The position numbers and the translations under genes are program-made. The notes beneath the pieces were generated by a model that saw nothing but the letters and a program-made list of their open reading frames with translations, had not been told where the DNA came from and did not search any database. This document shows positions 45,466 to 55,782 of a DNA stretch of 64,000 nucleotides, in pieces. Each line of letters opens with the position of its first letter. The first letter of the stretch is position 1. The DNA is from Oscheius onirici (Eukaryota; Nematoda; Chromadorea; Rhabditida; Rhabditidae): positions 10,416,001 through 10,480,000 of the forward strand of contig OW051471.1 in assembly GCA_932521025.1 (NCBI GenBank), written 5' to 3'.

Positions 45466-46828
45466 ATGCTTCGTGCTTTAGTCCTACTTGTTCTCCTGAT
45501 GGTCGCCGCAATTATGGCAATGCCATCGTCAAATCTCAGAGGATACGGTGAGTTGGGGACAAAGATTAGGACTGCGTCTGTACTCAAAAGACTCAAAAGG
45601 AACTTTTGAATAACATACAATTTTTGTGGTAATATTTTTCAGCGCGTCAACCCCCTGGTGTTCATTTTTTATGTTTTTTTACCTATTTTCCACCCATTTT
45701 TACACTTTTACACCTTCTGAGTGTTGTTATCAAATTCTACGCCTAAAACAACTTCTAGAAAGTAAAAACTGCGCAAAATTTGAGCGAAATAGACAATCTT
45801 TGCCTAATATTGCTCCCACGAGTTTTCTTTCAAAATCAAAGGTTTTTCCTTGCACTTCTCACATTCTGGATGATGTTTTAGGCGTAGAATTCGATAAAAA
45901 CACTCAGAAAGTGTAAAAAATGGATGAAAAATAGGCAAAAACATAAAAAATAAACACCAGGGGGTTAACGCGCCAAAAACTTGAACTGATGGGGTTGCCA
46001 GCTCGAGGATTACCATTTCTGCTTGTGAGAGTATTTCTGGCTGCAGCAACAAAGCCTGTCACAACATGCAATCGGAAGATGTAGCGTCTGATGCAAGATC
46101 AAATAATCAATTAGGAAACACCCACCCCGTACAGACGACTCAAAATAATCCAGCCAAAAATCATATTCAATTCGAGTGAAAACAACCGATTTGACTCCTA
46201 AAAATTGTATGTTTCTATACAAAACTCTAAATCTGGTCTTTGCAGCCAAAAATTGTAGGCACGTCTTGAGATCTAATTAGCCTTCGAAACGGAAACACAG
46301 GAATTAATAGTGTTCGTTCCAGCGAGTGGCAGAAGAATAGTTGATTTGTCTTTGGATTGAATCTACATTCAAAACCTCGTTCTTATACTGAAGAACCGCT
46401 ATATTTTTGACGCCAATCATAACTCAATGCATTTTGAATAACTTCTTCGGCGTTTTAGCATTTGTTCGACATTTCAGCGTTACATGCTATCGTTAGTCTA
46501 ACGCTATTTCTCTCTCTCTCTCTTTCCAAAATGAATATTTGATCGTTTCCTATTATTGCTCGTTTATAACTTCCGATTCCTGTTAGCATAAGACTCTCAT
46601 TAAAAATTAATTCCGTCAATTGACAGAGCGCGACCTCACATGATGATGACCTTTTTTCACGAGTCCGCAGTTTCTAGTCAGCCGGAACTGGGAGCGGCCA
46701 ATCGTGGAAAATGAAAACCCACCTTTTTTGCAGGCAACTACGGCCCGGCATGGCTCCGACGAATGTACAAGCCAGATGAGACTTCTGCCTTTGAGTCGGC
46801 TCTCATTCCGATTGACCTAAGCGAATGA
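45466..46828 (+). CDS. Small secreted peptide precursor
   Basis: Two exons encode a ~59-residue protein. The first gives a strong signal peptide (MLRALVLLVLLMVAAIMA) followed by MPSSNLRGYG. After a ~1.2-kb intron the second reads NYGPAWLRRMYKPDETSAFE and ends in LIPIDLSE. There is one dibasic site (RR), no Cys and no repeated unit. The shape fits a neuropeptide-like or other secreted peptide precursor, but I do not recognise the family. The start is supported by a TTTAATTGCAG acceptor 16 nt upstream, and an AATAAA lies after the stop. The intron holds a 330-nt hairpin element. Confidence 0.6.
45642..45973. mobile_element. Long-armed MITE-like hairpin in an intron
   Basis: Two arms of roughly 110-120 nt are inverted copies with about 85-90% agreement by eye. 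The left arm begins GCGCGTCAACCCCCTGGTGT and the right arm ends ACACCAGGGGGTTAACGCGC. The arms include matched TCTACGCCTAAAAC / GTTTTAGGCGTAGA. It is non-coding. Confidence 0.8.
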
Positions 46829-47331
46829 GCTATAATCTGACAAATCATGTTTGTGAATAAAGGAATGTTGAGCGAAACTGTAAATGTACATAGCAGAAGA
46901 TTTTCTTCACCGTTACCATCTTTCTTTCTCGCTGTGAATTCGCTAGAAGACTCTTCGACTCTTCGGATGATCTGATCTTTGAGCGAAGCAAACAGCGACA
47001 ACAAGCAAAATTTCTGCACATGATGCCTTCCTGAAGGAAAGCTTTTCCAAAATTTGATCCAAGTTAAACATTAGCAGGGTCGGAAGCATTTAATTCCTCA
47101 AACTTGGGTAATTAAACCGCTGACTTCGATCAGTTTTCTATGACCAGGATCCCTGGCCATAAAGGATTGACGGCATAGGGTAAAAGAATTTGACGCAAAA
47201 AGCTAGAAGAGTACTATTTTTCATTAGGTCCACACTTTTTTCGGGATTTTTGGCAAATTGTTGTTTCAAATGCCTTAGCACATAATCCAATACCGTCGAT
47301 GATGTAACAGAGTTTATTAAAAAGACGAAAA
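46829..47331. other. 3' intergenic between convergent genes
   Basis: Contains the AATAAA of the small peptide gene (about 46856) and the 3' flank of the minus-strand collagen. Nothing else recognised. Confidence 0.4.
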
Positions 47332-48555
47332 CTAATATCCAGGAGCCAAGCGAGGATTGGGGCAATGATCGCAAGATCCAGGGGCACCATTGTCTCCGTT
47401 GGCTCCAGGAGATCCAGCTTGTCCGTTCGGTCCGGGTTGTCCAGGGCTTCCAGGAAGACCAGGTGGACCAGGCTGACCGACCTTTCCGTCTTCTCCAGGT
47501 CCGCCAGGAGGTCCAGATGGACCCGGAGGTCCGGGACGTCCAGGAGCTCCAGGTCTTCCGGGTGGTCCAACCTCGGTACGATAGCTTCCAGGCTCTCCAG
47601 GGGGTCCAGGTCGACCTGCCTGTCCGGGCTGTCCAGACATACCGGGGTTTCCGCGAGCTCCTTGGTCTCCTGGCTTTCCGTCTTCTCCATTGTTTCCAGG
47701 AGGACCAGGAGGTCCATCTGGACCGGGAGGTCCTTTCGGACCGGCTTCTCCCGGAGGAGCCTCGCAAGGACACTGAGGAGGGAACAGGCTTTGAGGATCA
47801 GGTCCAGGCGGGGCGGGAGGACCAGGTTGTCCGATCTCTCCCGGAGTTCCGTCGATTCCATCAACTCCATCACGTCCAGGATCTCCAGCCTGTCCAGGGG
47901 GACCACGGTGACAGGTACAACAACCTCCACCGCCATTACTAGCGACCTCTACAGCAGCCGAGGGATTATCGTATCCCGATTCCACGGGCTGGTCACGAAG
48001 TTCTTGGTCGTGAAGACGACGGGCCCAGAAGTCGGCAAGCGTATCTCTGAAAAGTTGAAGTTGTGATTATTGAATTGAGGATAAGACCTTTTCTCAAGAC
48101 GTCTGTGAGAAAGAACAATGTCAGCAAGTCTGTTCACATCACGCTTTCCTCCAGTCTCAATGTCAAGCATCTCTCTCCACATGTCACGAGCACGGGCCTA
48201 AAAAATATGTGTTTAGGGTGGGGATCAAGTTTTAAACAGTTTCTTAGAAATGGTTAAGCAACTTCAGAACGTTTAGACCCTGTACCCAGGTCTGCTGGAA
48301 ACTGTCAGAAACATAAAGGTAGGTTTTTTACTATCCCTGAAGTACTTAATGGATATTTGTACCCCATCTTTTACTGTTCAGTTCAGTGCTTACCTGACAG
48401 AACTCCAAGTCGAGTTGAACCTGGGACTCGAGAGTCTGAATATAGTGCAGAACAAGAGGGAAAGTCAGAAGACATGAGCTGAGAGCAACAGTCGAAAAGA
48501 CGACTGCGGCAAAGGCGACGGGACGCAAAGAGCGTCTCTTCTCGTCGTCCGACAT
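47332..48555 (-). CDS. Cuticle collagen
   Basis: The start at 48555 ([20 protein letters not shown]) gives the basic N-terminus and membrane anchor of a cuticle collagen. Two further exons encode the juxtamembrane region ([16 protein letters not shown]) and SHRRLEKR, a probable subtilisin-type processing site. The last exon holds [13 protein letters not shown], Gly-X-Y blocks with a [11 protein letters not shown] interruption, and the C-terminus [15 protein letters not shown], which is typical of the sqt/rol/dpy-type collagen group. About 320 residues. It trimerises and cross-links in the extracellular cuticle. A TATA-like GCTATAAGAG lies about 45 nt before the start codon. The numbered member is not assignable. 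Confidence 0.92.
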
Positions 48556-49637
48556 GACTGCCAATCCGCTCCTCTCAGCCTTACAGCTCTTATAGCCATA
48601 GGGGCCGGTATGCCGTTCCGCCGCGGCGACCGTCTCTCGGATCTCCTGTTTTGGCGCACTCTCTACAGGCCAAGTAAGAAGTCTCTCACGGGCAATGCCA
48701 AGGATAGTCGAGGGGAAGATGATGGTTGTTGAAACTGGGGGTCGAAACCATTTGTAAAGCACTGCGAAGAGGGAAGAGAGATATGACTCATTAGAAACTT
48801 TCTAAACACGACAACAAACAAGATGCGAACTTTTTTGTTTTCCGAAAACACTTTTTGAACTGTATTGAAACAAAAACTTTTTTTACTTTTCCCTTCTCCT
48901 GTTCTCTGAAAAACTGAGTTTCGATGGTTCGTTTGCCCATAAAGCTCAAAAAAATAGGTATATGACATAACTTTCTACGAGCATGTTTTTTATACTTTCT
49001 ATTCAAACCGACGTCCAAAATGCGGCCTTAATTGAAAGCACGCTCAATCAGATTGTGATAAAAAAACTCGTCTGATTAACTGGAACTTCTTGCATGTGTA
49101 GTTGGCTCACACTCCCATCTTTCTTCTCAAGCAATATTTTCCCACATGTCGATGAAATCCGTGCGGATTAGCGAACTTTAGTCTCGATTGATGCCGACAG
49201 TTTTTTCTGAGGATATTGAGAGTACCAACCTCACCTTCCTGTACATCTCGTGATTGGCCTTTTTCAGAAAAAAAACCTAAATCATTGCCTAATTAGTTGA
49301 ATTGTGAGTGGCTCACAATGTACATTATAAGTGGAGAATTGTCCGAATAGAAAAACACCATCTTTTTTGTTTTTGCATAACTGTTTGTCACCATTACCTC
49401 AACCTTATTTGCCTTTGTACGAATTTTGTGACAATCTAACATAAGAGCTCTCTGATCCTCATAACTACTGAGTTTCCCATGAGAAAGCTACTTATGGGAA
49501 AGAGAAACACTAGGATCAACAATCTTATATACTTCCGCCTCATCTCATCGTCAACTGAAGAAGCAGGAACAGACTTTTCACTCGGTTTGCTAAGCCAATT
49601 GCTTTCAGACGACCGACTCGGTCTGGAACTACACTAG
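48556..49637. other. Divergent intergenic region, no gene recognised
   Basis: Holds promoters for the collagen (minus) and the Str-like receptor (plus). Frames on the minus strand at 48663-49018 have no recognisable domain. Confidence 0.4.
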
Positions 49638-51528
49638 ATGGCGATGAGCGAAGCAGCTTTCATAGCCTGTCGCGTCCACGATGTTACAGTCACTTCAATT
49701 TCGGTCTTCTGCAACATTTTCGTCCTTTACGTGGCTGCTTTCAAATCAAAGAAGCATGATACATATAGATACTATCTGCTAGTTTGCTCTTTTTTAAATA
49801 TTACCTGCTCGATGATCATGTTCCTGATTGATCCGGTAAGATCCGTTATTCCGATTATTTCTTACCAAAACAGGAAATACACGCTGACACGGAGATTGTA
49901 ATATTGTATTCGGAGCAGACGATATTTCATCATGAGGTCGGCGAAACTATTCTTCTATTATTCTGAACGCTTTCACCACTACTTCTGCTAGCCACGACCA
50001 CTCAATTTATCTATCGATATGTGGCTATTTGCAGGTAAGAACACTTATTTCGGACCAGAACGTGAATGTTGCTCTCTCGTACTATCTAGGCAGGCGACCA
50101 AATTGACCTGTCGAATGACCTGAAAATGACTAAAAAAATAAGTTTTTAGGTAGTACTGTGTAAGCTTATGCTTAGTCCGCCCCATATCGAGGTGGTGTAG
50201 CAAGAGGAAATGACCAGTTAAAGCTAAGAACCCCGTCTGACTGACTATTGTCGCCTATCAAGATCAATGACAAAGGATTCTAGTAGCAGTTTCATGTACA
50301 GCTTGTATCATAGATCAAAGTAGAGAAGTGGTGTTGGGAGGTACAGAAGTGGAGGATGAGTAAAAGCTAAAGATTGATCATGAGATAGGAAAATAGTGAC
50401 ACCTGCCTAGACCAAGGCCCTGGTGGACCCACTCCCCGACTGGGCGGAGCCTGTCCCCTAAATAGGGGGAAAGCCGCGTGCTGTCCCTCTCGGCGTGTGA
50501 GGGACAGGCACTAACTACTGTAAAACACCAATGCTACAGAATAACACGGCGTCTTCTTAAAAACTAACGAATTCCAGAGAGCACTGCCAATCAAAATACA
50601 TCCACATTCTCCCAGTTGTTGCTCTTCTACTTTCACTATTCTTTGGCTTCGTTACATTCAAGTACCTCGGACAAGGGAGACAACTCGAGAACGACCTTTA
50701 TGATCACATGATGACAGTTCACAATGTCGATGTCAGAATAGTTTCAATGATCGGTCTTGAGATGCTGGTAAGCTTAGAAACGTTATTTGAACGTAATAAA
50801 AATTCAGGAGGAAGGAGTTTGGGTGCTTTCTGCTCTTCTTTACATCGCCGGACTGTTCGCTTCATACATTTTGATGACAATCATCATGATCTTTTGTCTC
50901 GGAGCAATCTACCTAAAATGGAACCAGCACTATAGCGCTGCCACAGCTATACAGATTCAGATCGTAAAAACGTTAGTCGTGCAAGTATGTGGCTTTTTTT
51001 TTACTGTGGTTAACCAAATTTAAGGGTATTGCTCCTCTTCTATTCAACCTAGTTCCAATAATGCTGTTCATCGTTTTGCCATTGGCTGGGATGCATCTTA
51101 CGGACTATTCATCTTGTGCTTTCAAGTAAGCTTGTAAGAAATATTTTGCGGAACAGAATGCTTTTTTCTTTGATTTACTCTTTCAAAAATAACGGATGTG
51201 ATCCTTGCTGACATTTTTCCGGTTCAATTACACTATCAGCATTTCCACACCATTCACCTCGATTTTCCGCTCATTTTTGGAAACTTTAAGTTTAGCGCAC
51301 GGGAAATTTTTTTCTATTTCTAGGGACTCGCGACGTACTCGTTTATTTGTATGTTTTTCAGTTATTGCCTGGCTTCCTCTGGTCAGTGCCTTAGCAACAC
51401 TTCTCCTTATTCGGCAGTACAAGCTACGCTTCTATGCCTTTCTGTGTTGCAGAAGGAATGCGACAATATCGAGATTTATCTACTTATCGAAATACTGTCA
51501 GGACCGTTCAGACGGCTCGTTGAAGTAA
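49638..51528 (+). pseudogene. Str-superfamily seven-transmembrane chemoreceptor, nonsense mutation (copy 1)
   Basis: Starts MAMSEAAFIACRVHDVTVTS, then YRYYLLVCSFLN and MFLIDP. Exon 2 reads EIHADTEIVILYSEQTIF and then TILLLF-stop-TLSPLLLLATT: TGA at 49964-49966 replaces the Trp (TGG) found in the tandem copy. Later exons are intact: IHILPVVALLLSLFFGFVTF, WVLSALLYIAGLFASYILMT, IQIQIVKTLVVQ, GIAPLLFNLVPIMLFIVLPL and VIAWLPLVSALATLLLIRQY, then a polar tail. The KTLVVQ-IAPLLF block and TM7 are typical of the nematode Str/Srj/Srd receptor group. Everything but the TGA looks functional, so this is a young pseudogene or a segregating null. Confidence 0.65.
50449..50509. repeat. Short GC-rich hairpin in an intron
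   Basis: GCCTGTCCC and GGGACAGGC form a 9-bp stem around a ~43-nt loop, in a locally GC-rich patch (about 50400-50510) within the long intron of the Str-like pseudogene. Possibly the end of an unidentified element. Confidence 0.4.
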
Positions 51529-52199
51529 ACTCTTTATGTTGAGTCTTTCTCAAATCAGCGAATCATTGCCAATAAACATGATTCAGCACTAGAGTTTGTG
51601 TAAGACTGGGGAACTCGAGATTGTCCAACTCCCGTTGGCCATATTTCGCAATAAACATTTTGACCCAATTATTAGAAGGAAAGGAGCATGTGAATTAGAA
51701 AACTTTGGTCTCGATTGAACTTGTAACTAATACTCTTAATCATCATGTAGAGGAAATTGAGAACGCCATCCACACACTTCCTTTAAACATTGTGATCAGT
51801 CTTTGTTAGCTTTTTGATTAAAACCATACATACTCAATACAAAAAAACATAAAGCATGTTGTTTGGCTATTCTTTGTTTTCTGTGAGAATTGTTACCGTC
51901 TCGCAAACTTCTAGTTGATTACACCCAGTTTGACTATACTCACTACTGTGTATTGCGCATGTTGAAAGACAAAAGAGTGATCTCTTCCCATGAACATTTT
52001 GTGAACGTATACTGTGTCACCCGGTGACCCTGGGAAAACCTCTTCTGTGAAGTGAAAACGCTACTTTCTTTTCCATTCAGTCATTTGCATTCGTCCTAAT
52101 TCTCCAATCTTTGCACTTGATTGTAAAAACCTGAAAGAGTTTTCCGATGCATTATGTATATCGTTTGCTTACAGTTGACTCTATTCTGAACTTCACTAA

Positions 52200-54264
52200 A
52201 TGGCAATGAGCGAACCAACCGTCGTAGCTAGTCGCATTCACGAGGTTGCAGTTTCTGCAACATTTTTGTATTGTACGTAGCTGCATTTAAATCGAAGAAA
52301 TATGACACCTACAGACACTATCTACTCGTTTGTTCACTTTTAAATATAGCCTACACGATCATTATGTTCCTCGTCGATCCCGTAAGAATTTAAACACAGA
52401 TTTTGACTACCTGAACTCAGGAAATACATGCTGACACGGATGTGGTTGTACTGTTTTCGGATCAAACTATTTTTCCCCAAAAGGTAGGAGAAACTATTCT
52501 GCTTTTGTTCTGGACATTGTCACCATTACTTCTCTTAGCTACAACTACACAATTTATCTATCGATATGTGGCTATTTGCAGGTGAGAAACAACGTGTGTT
52601 CAACTAGACTTTTCCATTCCCGTCTGTGGTACACAGACTTTTCCATTCCCGTACTCTGTGGTGTTCGCTACATGGATGGCGGGACTGTGTGTGTCAGAGA
52701 TGTGCTGGAATGGTAAAAAAAATTCCCGCGGGAATCCGCGGGAATGTTTAGTCTCAAAAAATTTTCCCGCGTCCCGCGGGAGGGAATCCCGTGCGAAGCA
52801 GTTTTTGCCGCGGGAATTTTTCAAAAACGCAAATCTCGCTTATTTTCGTCGGGTTTTCGTCATGCAACTAATTTTCGCGCTGATTTTCAACAAGCTGATA
52901 GTCAAACGGGCAGTTCTAAACCGATGACAGAAAAAACACGCCATATTTGGACAAAAAAGTAGGTCGTTCCTTGATTGTTACTGACAAAAAAACTCTAAAA
53001 TGGCAAAAAAAGAGTCAAAGTTTTCCCGCGGGAAACCGCGGGAATTCTTGGTCTCAAAAATTATTCTCGCGGGACGCGGGAAGGGAATCCCGTGACCATT
53101 TTCATTCCCGCGGGAAACCCTCTCTGGTGTGTGTGCTTGTGTGGAATTTGGAAAGTCGAAAAGAAAAAAACTCGAAAAATAATCTTGGAAGACTGCGGTA
53201 GCGAGCACCTGTCTTTAGCGACAATTCGATTTTCCTACATTAACGAGAAAGTTCCAGAGAACATTACCGATCTAAATCCATCCACATTCTCCCACTAATT
53301 TCTCTTCTGCTTTCTGTAGTCTTTGGCGTAGTAACGTTCAAGTATATGGGACATGAAAAACATCTCGAGCACGATATTTATGATCACATGTTGGCTGAAC
53401 ACGATGTTAATGTAAGCGCTGTATCCATGATTGGACTGCAGATGCTGGTATCCTAAATAATTTGCATTGAGAATGAGATAAATTTTAGGACGAAGGCGTT
53501 TGGATGCTTCCTGCTCTTCTTTACACCGCTGGATTGCTCATTTTCTACATTCTGATGACAATTATCATGCTATTATGTCTCGGGGCAATCTATCGAAAAT
53601 GGAATTTTCACTACAGTGCAGCCACATCGGTACAGAAACAGATCGTGAAAACGCTGGTCGTTCAAGTTTGTGTTTTCTGGCTACAATAAATCAATTTTTA
53701 GGGTATTGCTCCTCTTCTATTCAACCTAGTTCCAATAATGTTGTTCATCGTTTTACCGTTGGCTGGAATGCATCTTTCGGACCACATTCATCTTGTACTT
53801 TCACGTAAGTTAAGTAGCCAAAGATCAATGACAATTTTTTTGGAAACCTTTTTTGTACCCGTACTTGTATCTTTTTAAATGGCGGCAGTAATTCCTTTCA
53901 CTACTTTTCCGTTCAAAAGCTGCTTTTAGTAACATTTCAATCCTTTCCATTTTGGTTTTCCGCCTTTCTTTTAAAGTCTAGATGTCCAGAAGTTCAGAAC
54001 ACAGGAAGCCTTTTTAGAGTTAAATGGATTAACAGAAATTTTAGTGGATTAACAGTTAAATGAAAAAAATAACGTTATTCAGTTATTGCCTGGCTTCCCT
54101 TGGTGAGTGCCTTGGCAACTCTTCTACTGATTCGGCAATACAAACTACGTTTCTATGCCTTATTGTGCTGTAGACGGGATACGACGATAACAAGTCTTAG
54201 CTCTCGAGTTGGAGCCACTTCTACCTCAAGAAACACTGTCAGGACCGTTCAGACCGGTCGTTAG
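52200..54264 (+). pseudogene. Str-superfamily seven-transmembrane chemoreceptor, frameshifted (copy 2)
   Basis: Tandem duplicate of the gene at 49638. Its first exon starts MAMSEPTVVASRIHEVAV, but a 16-nt deletion relative to copy 1 (after GAGGTTGCAGT) breaks the frame. The homologous frame then resumes at FCNIFVLYVAAFKSKK. The remaining exons are intact: EIHADTDVVVLFSDQTIF with the Trp retained (LLLFWTLSP), IHILPLISLLLSVVFGVVTF, WMLPALLYTAGLLIFYILMT, KQIVKTLVVQ, GIAPLLFNLVPIMLFIVLPL, VIAWLPLVSALATLLLIRQY and a Ser/Thr-rich tail. The second intron is expanded to ~660 nt by a GC-rich repeat. A later in-frame start would remove TM1, so a functional product is unlikely. Confidence 0.62.
52721..53094. 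repeat. Direct repeat pair rich in CCCGCGGG palindromes
   Basis: Two ~73-nt copies (52721-52793 and 53021-53094) share the order CCCGCGGGAA-CCGCGGGAAT, GTCTCAAAAA, CGCGGGA and GGGAATCCCGTG. They flank a ~225-nt AT-rich core. Copies are about 85-90% alike by eye and contain small CCCGCGGG palindromes. A further CGCGGGAA word occurs on each side. This may be a transposable element with long terminal direct repeats or a satellite-type repeat. Confidence 0.6.
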
Positions 54265-55782
54265 ATTATAAATAACTTCCTCTGTTGAATCTTTTCCCAG
54301 CATGTGATAAAGTTGTTAATGAACTATGATTCATTGCTACAACTTGTGGCATGCGTGTTCAAGCTATACTGATTTTTTCAAAAGATGTTTATTGTAAAGG
54401 AAACTCGGAGATGCCTCTCCGTGTCTGCATAACTCATACTTTCTCTCTAAAACTGAAGATTGAACGCGGATAGGCAACATCTGCTCAAAACGTCTTACAA
54501 AACGTGTTAGTCTCAAATTCTTTGGGAATCAAAAAGATATTCATTCGGTCAGAAATGGTCACATTTCGACCTTTTCACATATTTTGGGAAATTTCATGAA
54601 CTCAACAATAAAAGGACAAGAATCCTGCTGGAATCGCACCTACGGAGATTGAATAACAACCCCATAAAATAGTTTGACGCTATCTTGACCGATAAGAAGG
54701 TGCTAATTTCCCAACTCGTCATCTTTTCTTCTTTCGTTATTTTCCCCTTGAAAACACTATTGTTTAAAACCTTCCTCGCGGCCCTCATTAGAATCGCTTG
54801 TGTTGTCTCGTGTGTCACATTCGGGACACCCGCCACATACTGGATTTGGAACCTCGTCCTCCTCTCTCTCACGGAGACATGGCAAGAGAAAAGGACGGCC
54901 AGAGTCAGACAGTTGGCGGTCAGAGATGCAGAGTAGGGGCCGAGGAGGGCCTTTCTCTCTTCTATACTAGGGACTATGGGTCGCATCAATTTGCATTCAG
55001 TCCATTTTTTTCGACATCAGTAAACCAATTTGGGGGTGGAGATAGGTTTTGTTTTCCATCCAAAAATTTGCATTTTCCCTGTTCCTGCTTCAAAATATCG
55101 ATTCTGAAATCCAAAAGGGTCCCTTTCTCAGATTTCCACCAGGGTTTTCTCAAGATTTTATAGATTGTTCTTGTTCTTTTTTACAAAAGCCGTAGTAAAG
55201 TAGATATTTTTGCATCTTTTTTCTCTGAAATTCAGGCTTTATTTGCTAGTTAACGTGCATTGATCAAGAACCCCAATTTTCCGGTCAGCTTTGATCACAA
55301 ATTTCTGAAGGAAGACGTTTTTTTTATATCTCAAAGCTGTCAGCCTGGATTTCTAGGTTATTATCGATTTTCTGGCCTTGCTCCAAAGGTTTTTCGAGAT
55401 GTTTTCAAAGAAAACTCCACTTTTTTACTCATGCCACTCCACTTGCCTAAACTGGTCGAATACTTTTTGTTTCCCTCATTTGTTTTTCAATTTCGGCAAC
55501 ATATTTCAACCGCAACCGAGAGCGGCACTGATCGAAATGCCCGTCGCTCTCACTCAGTCCATCTCTCCTCTCTCTCTTCCCGGCCAGGAGGCGGTCCTAA
55601 TTAAGACCTCTGCTGTCTCTTTTCCTATTTTGGCCACTTTTTTGCCTAAACATAAACAATTTCAGAGATCTCCTTCTCCAATTGGAACTTATTCGAAGAG
55701 TTAATTATGTAACAGGGTAGTGTTTTTTAAAGGGATTCAAGTGAGTCGTTGCTATCGATTTCGTGTAATTTGGCCATTTAGA
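54265..55782. other. 1.5-kb intergenic region upstream of wdfy-3
   Basis: No gene recognised. Several 80-120-codon frames on both strands lack domains and splice-consistent partners. The region is pyrimidine-rich on the plus strand (55000-55700) and should contain the wdfy-3 promoter. Confidence 0.4.

Noticed and set aside
47138-48066. Plus- and minus-strand alternative frames over the second collagen
   Set aside because: The repetitive Arg/Ser- or Leu-rich translations arise from the collagen repeat read in the wrong frame.
54594-55704. Several 80-120-codon frames upstream of wdfy-3
   Set aside because: No conserved motifs. Pyrimidine-rich, low-complexity composition explains the open frames.
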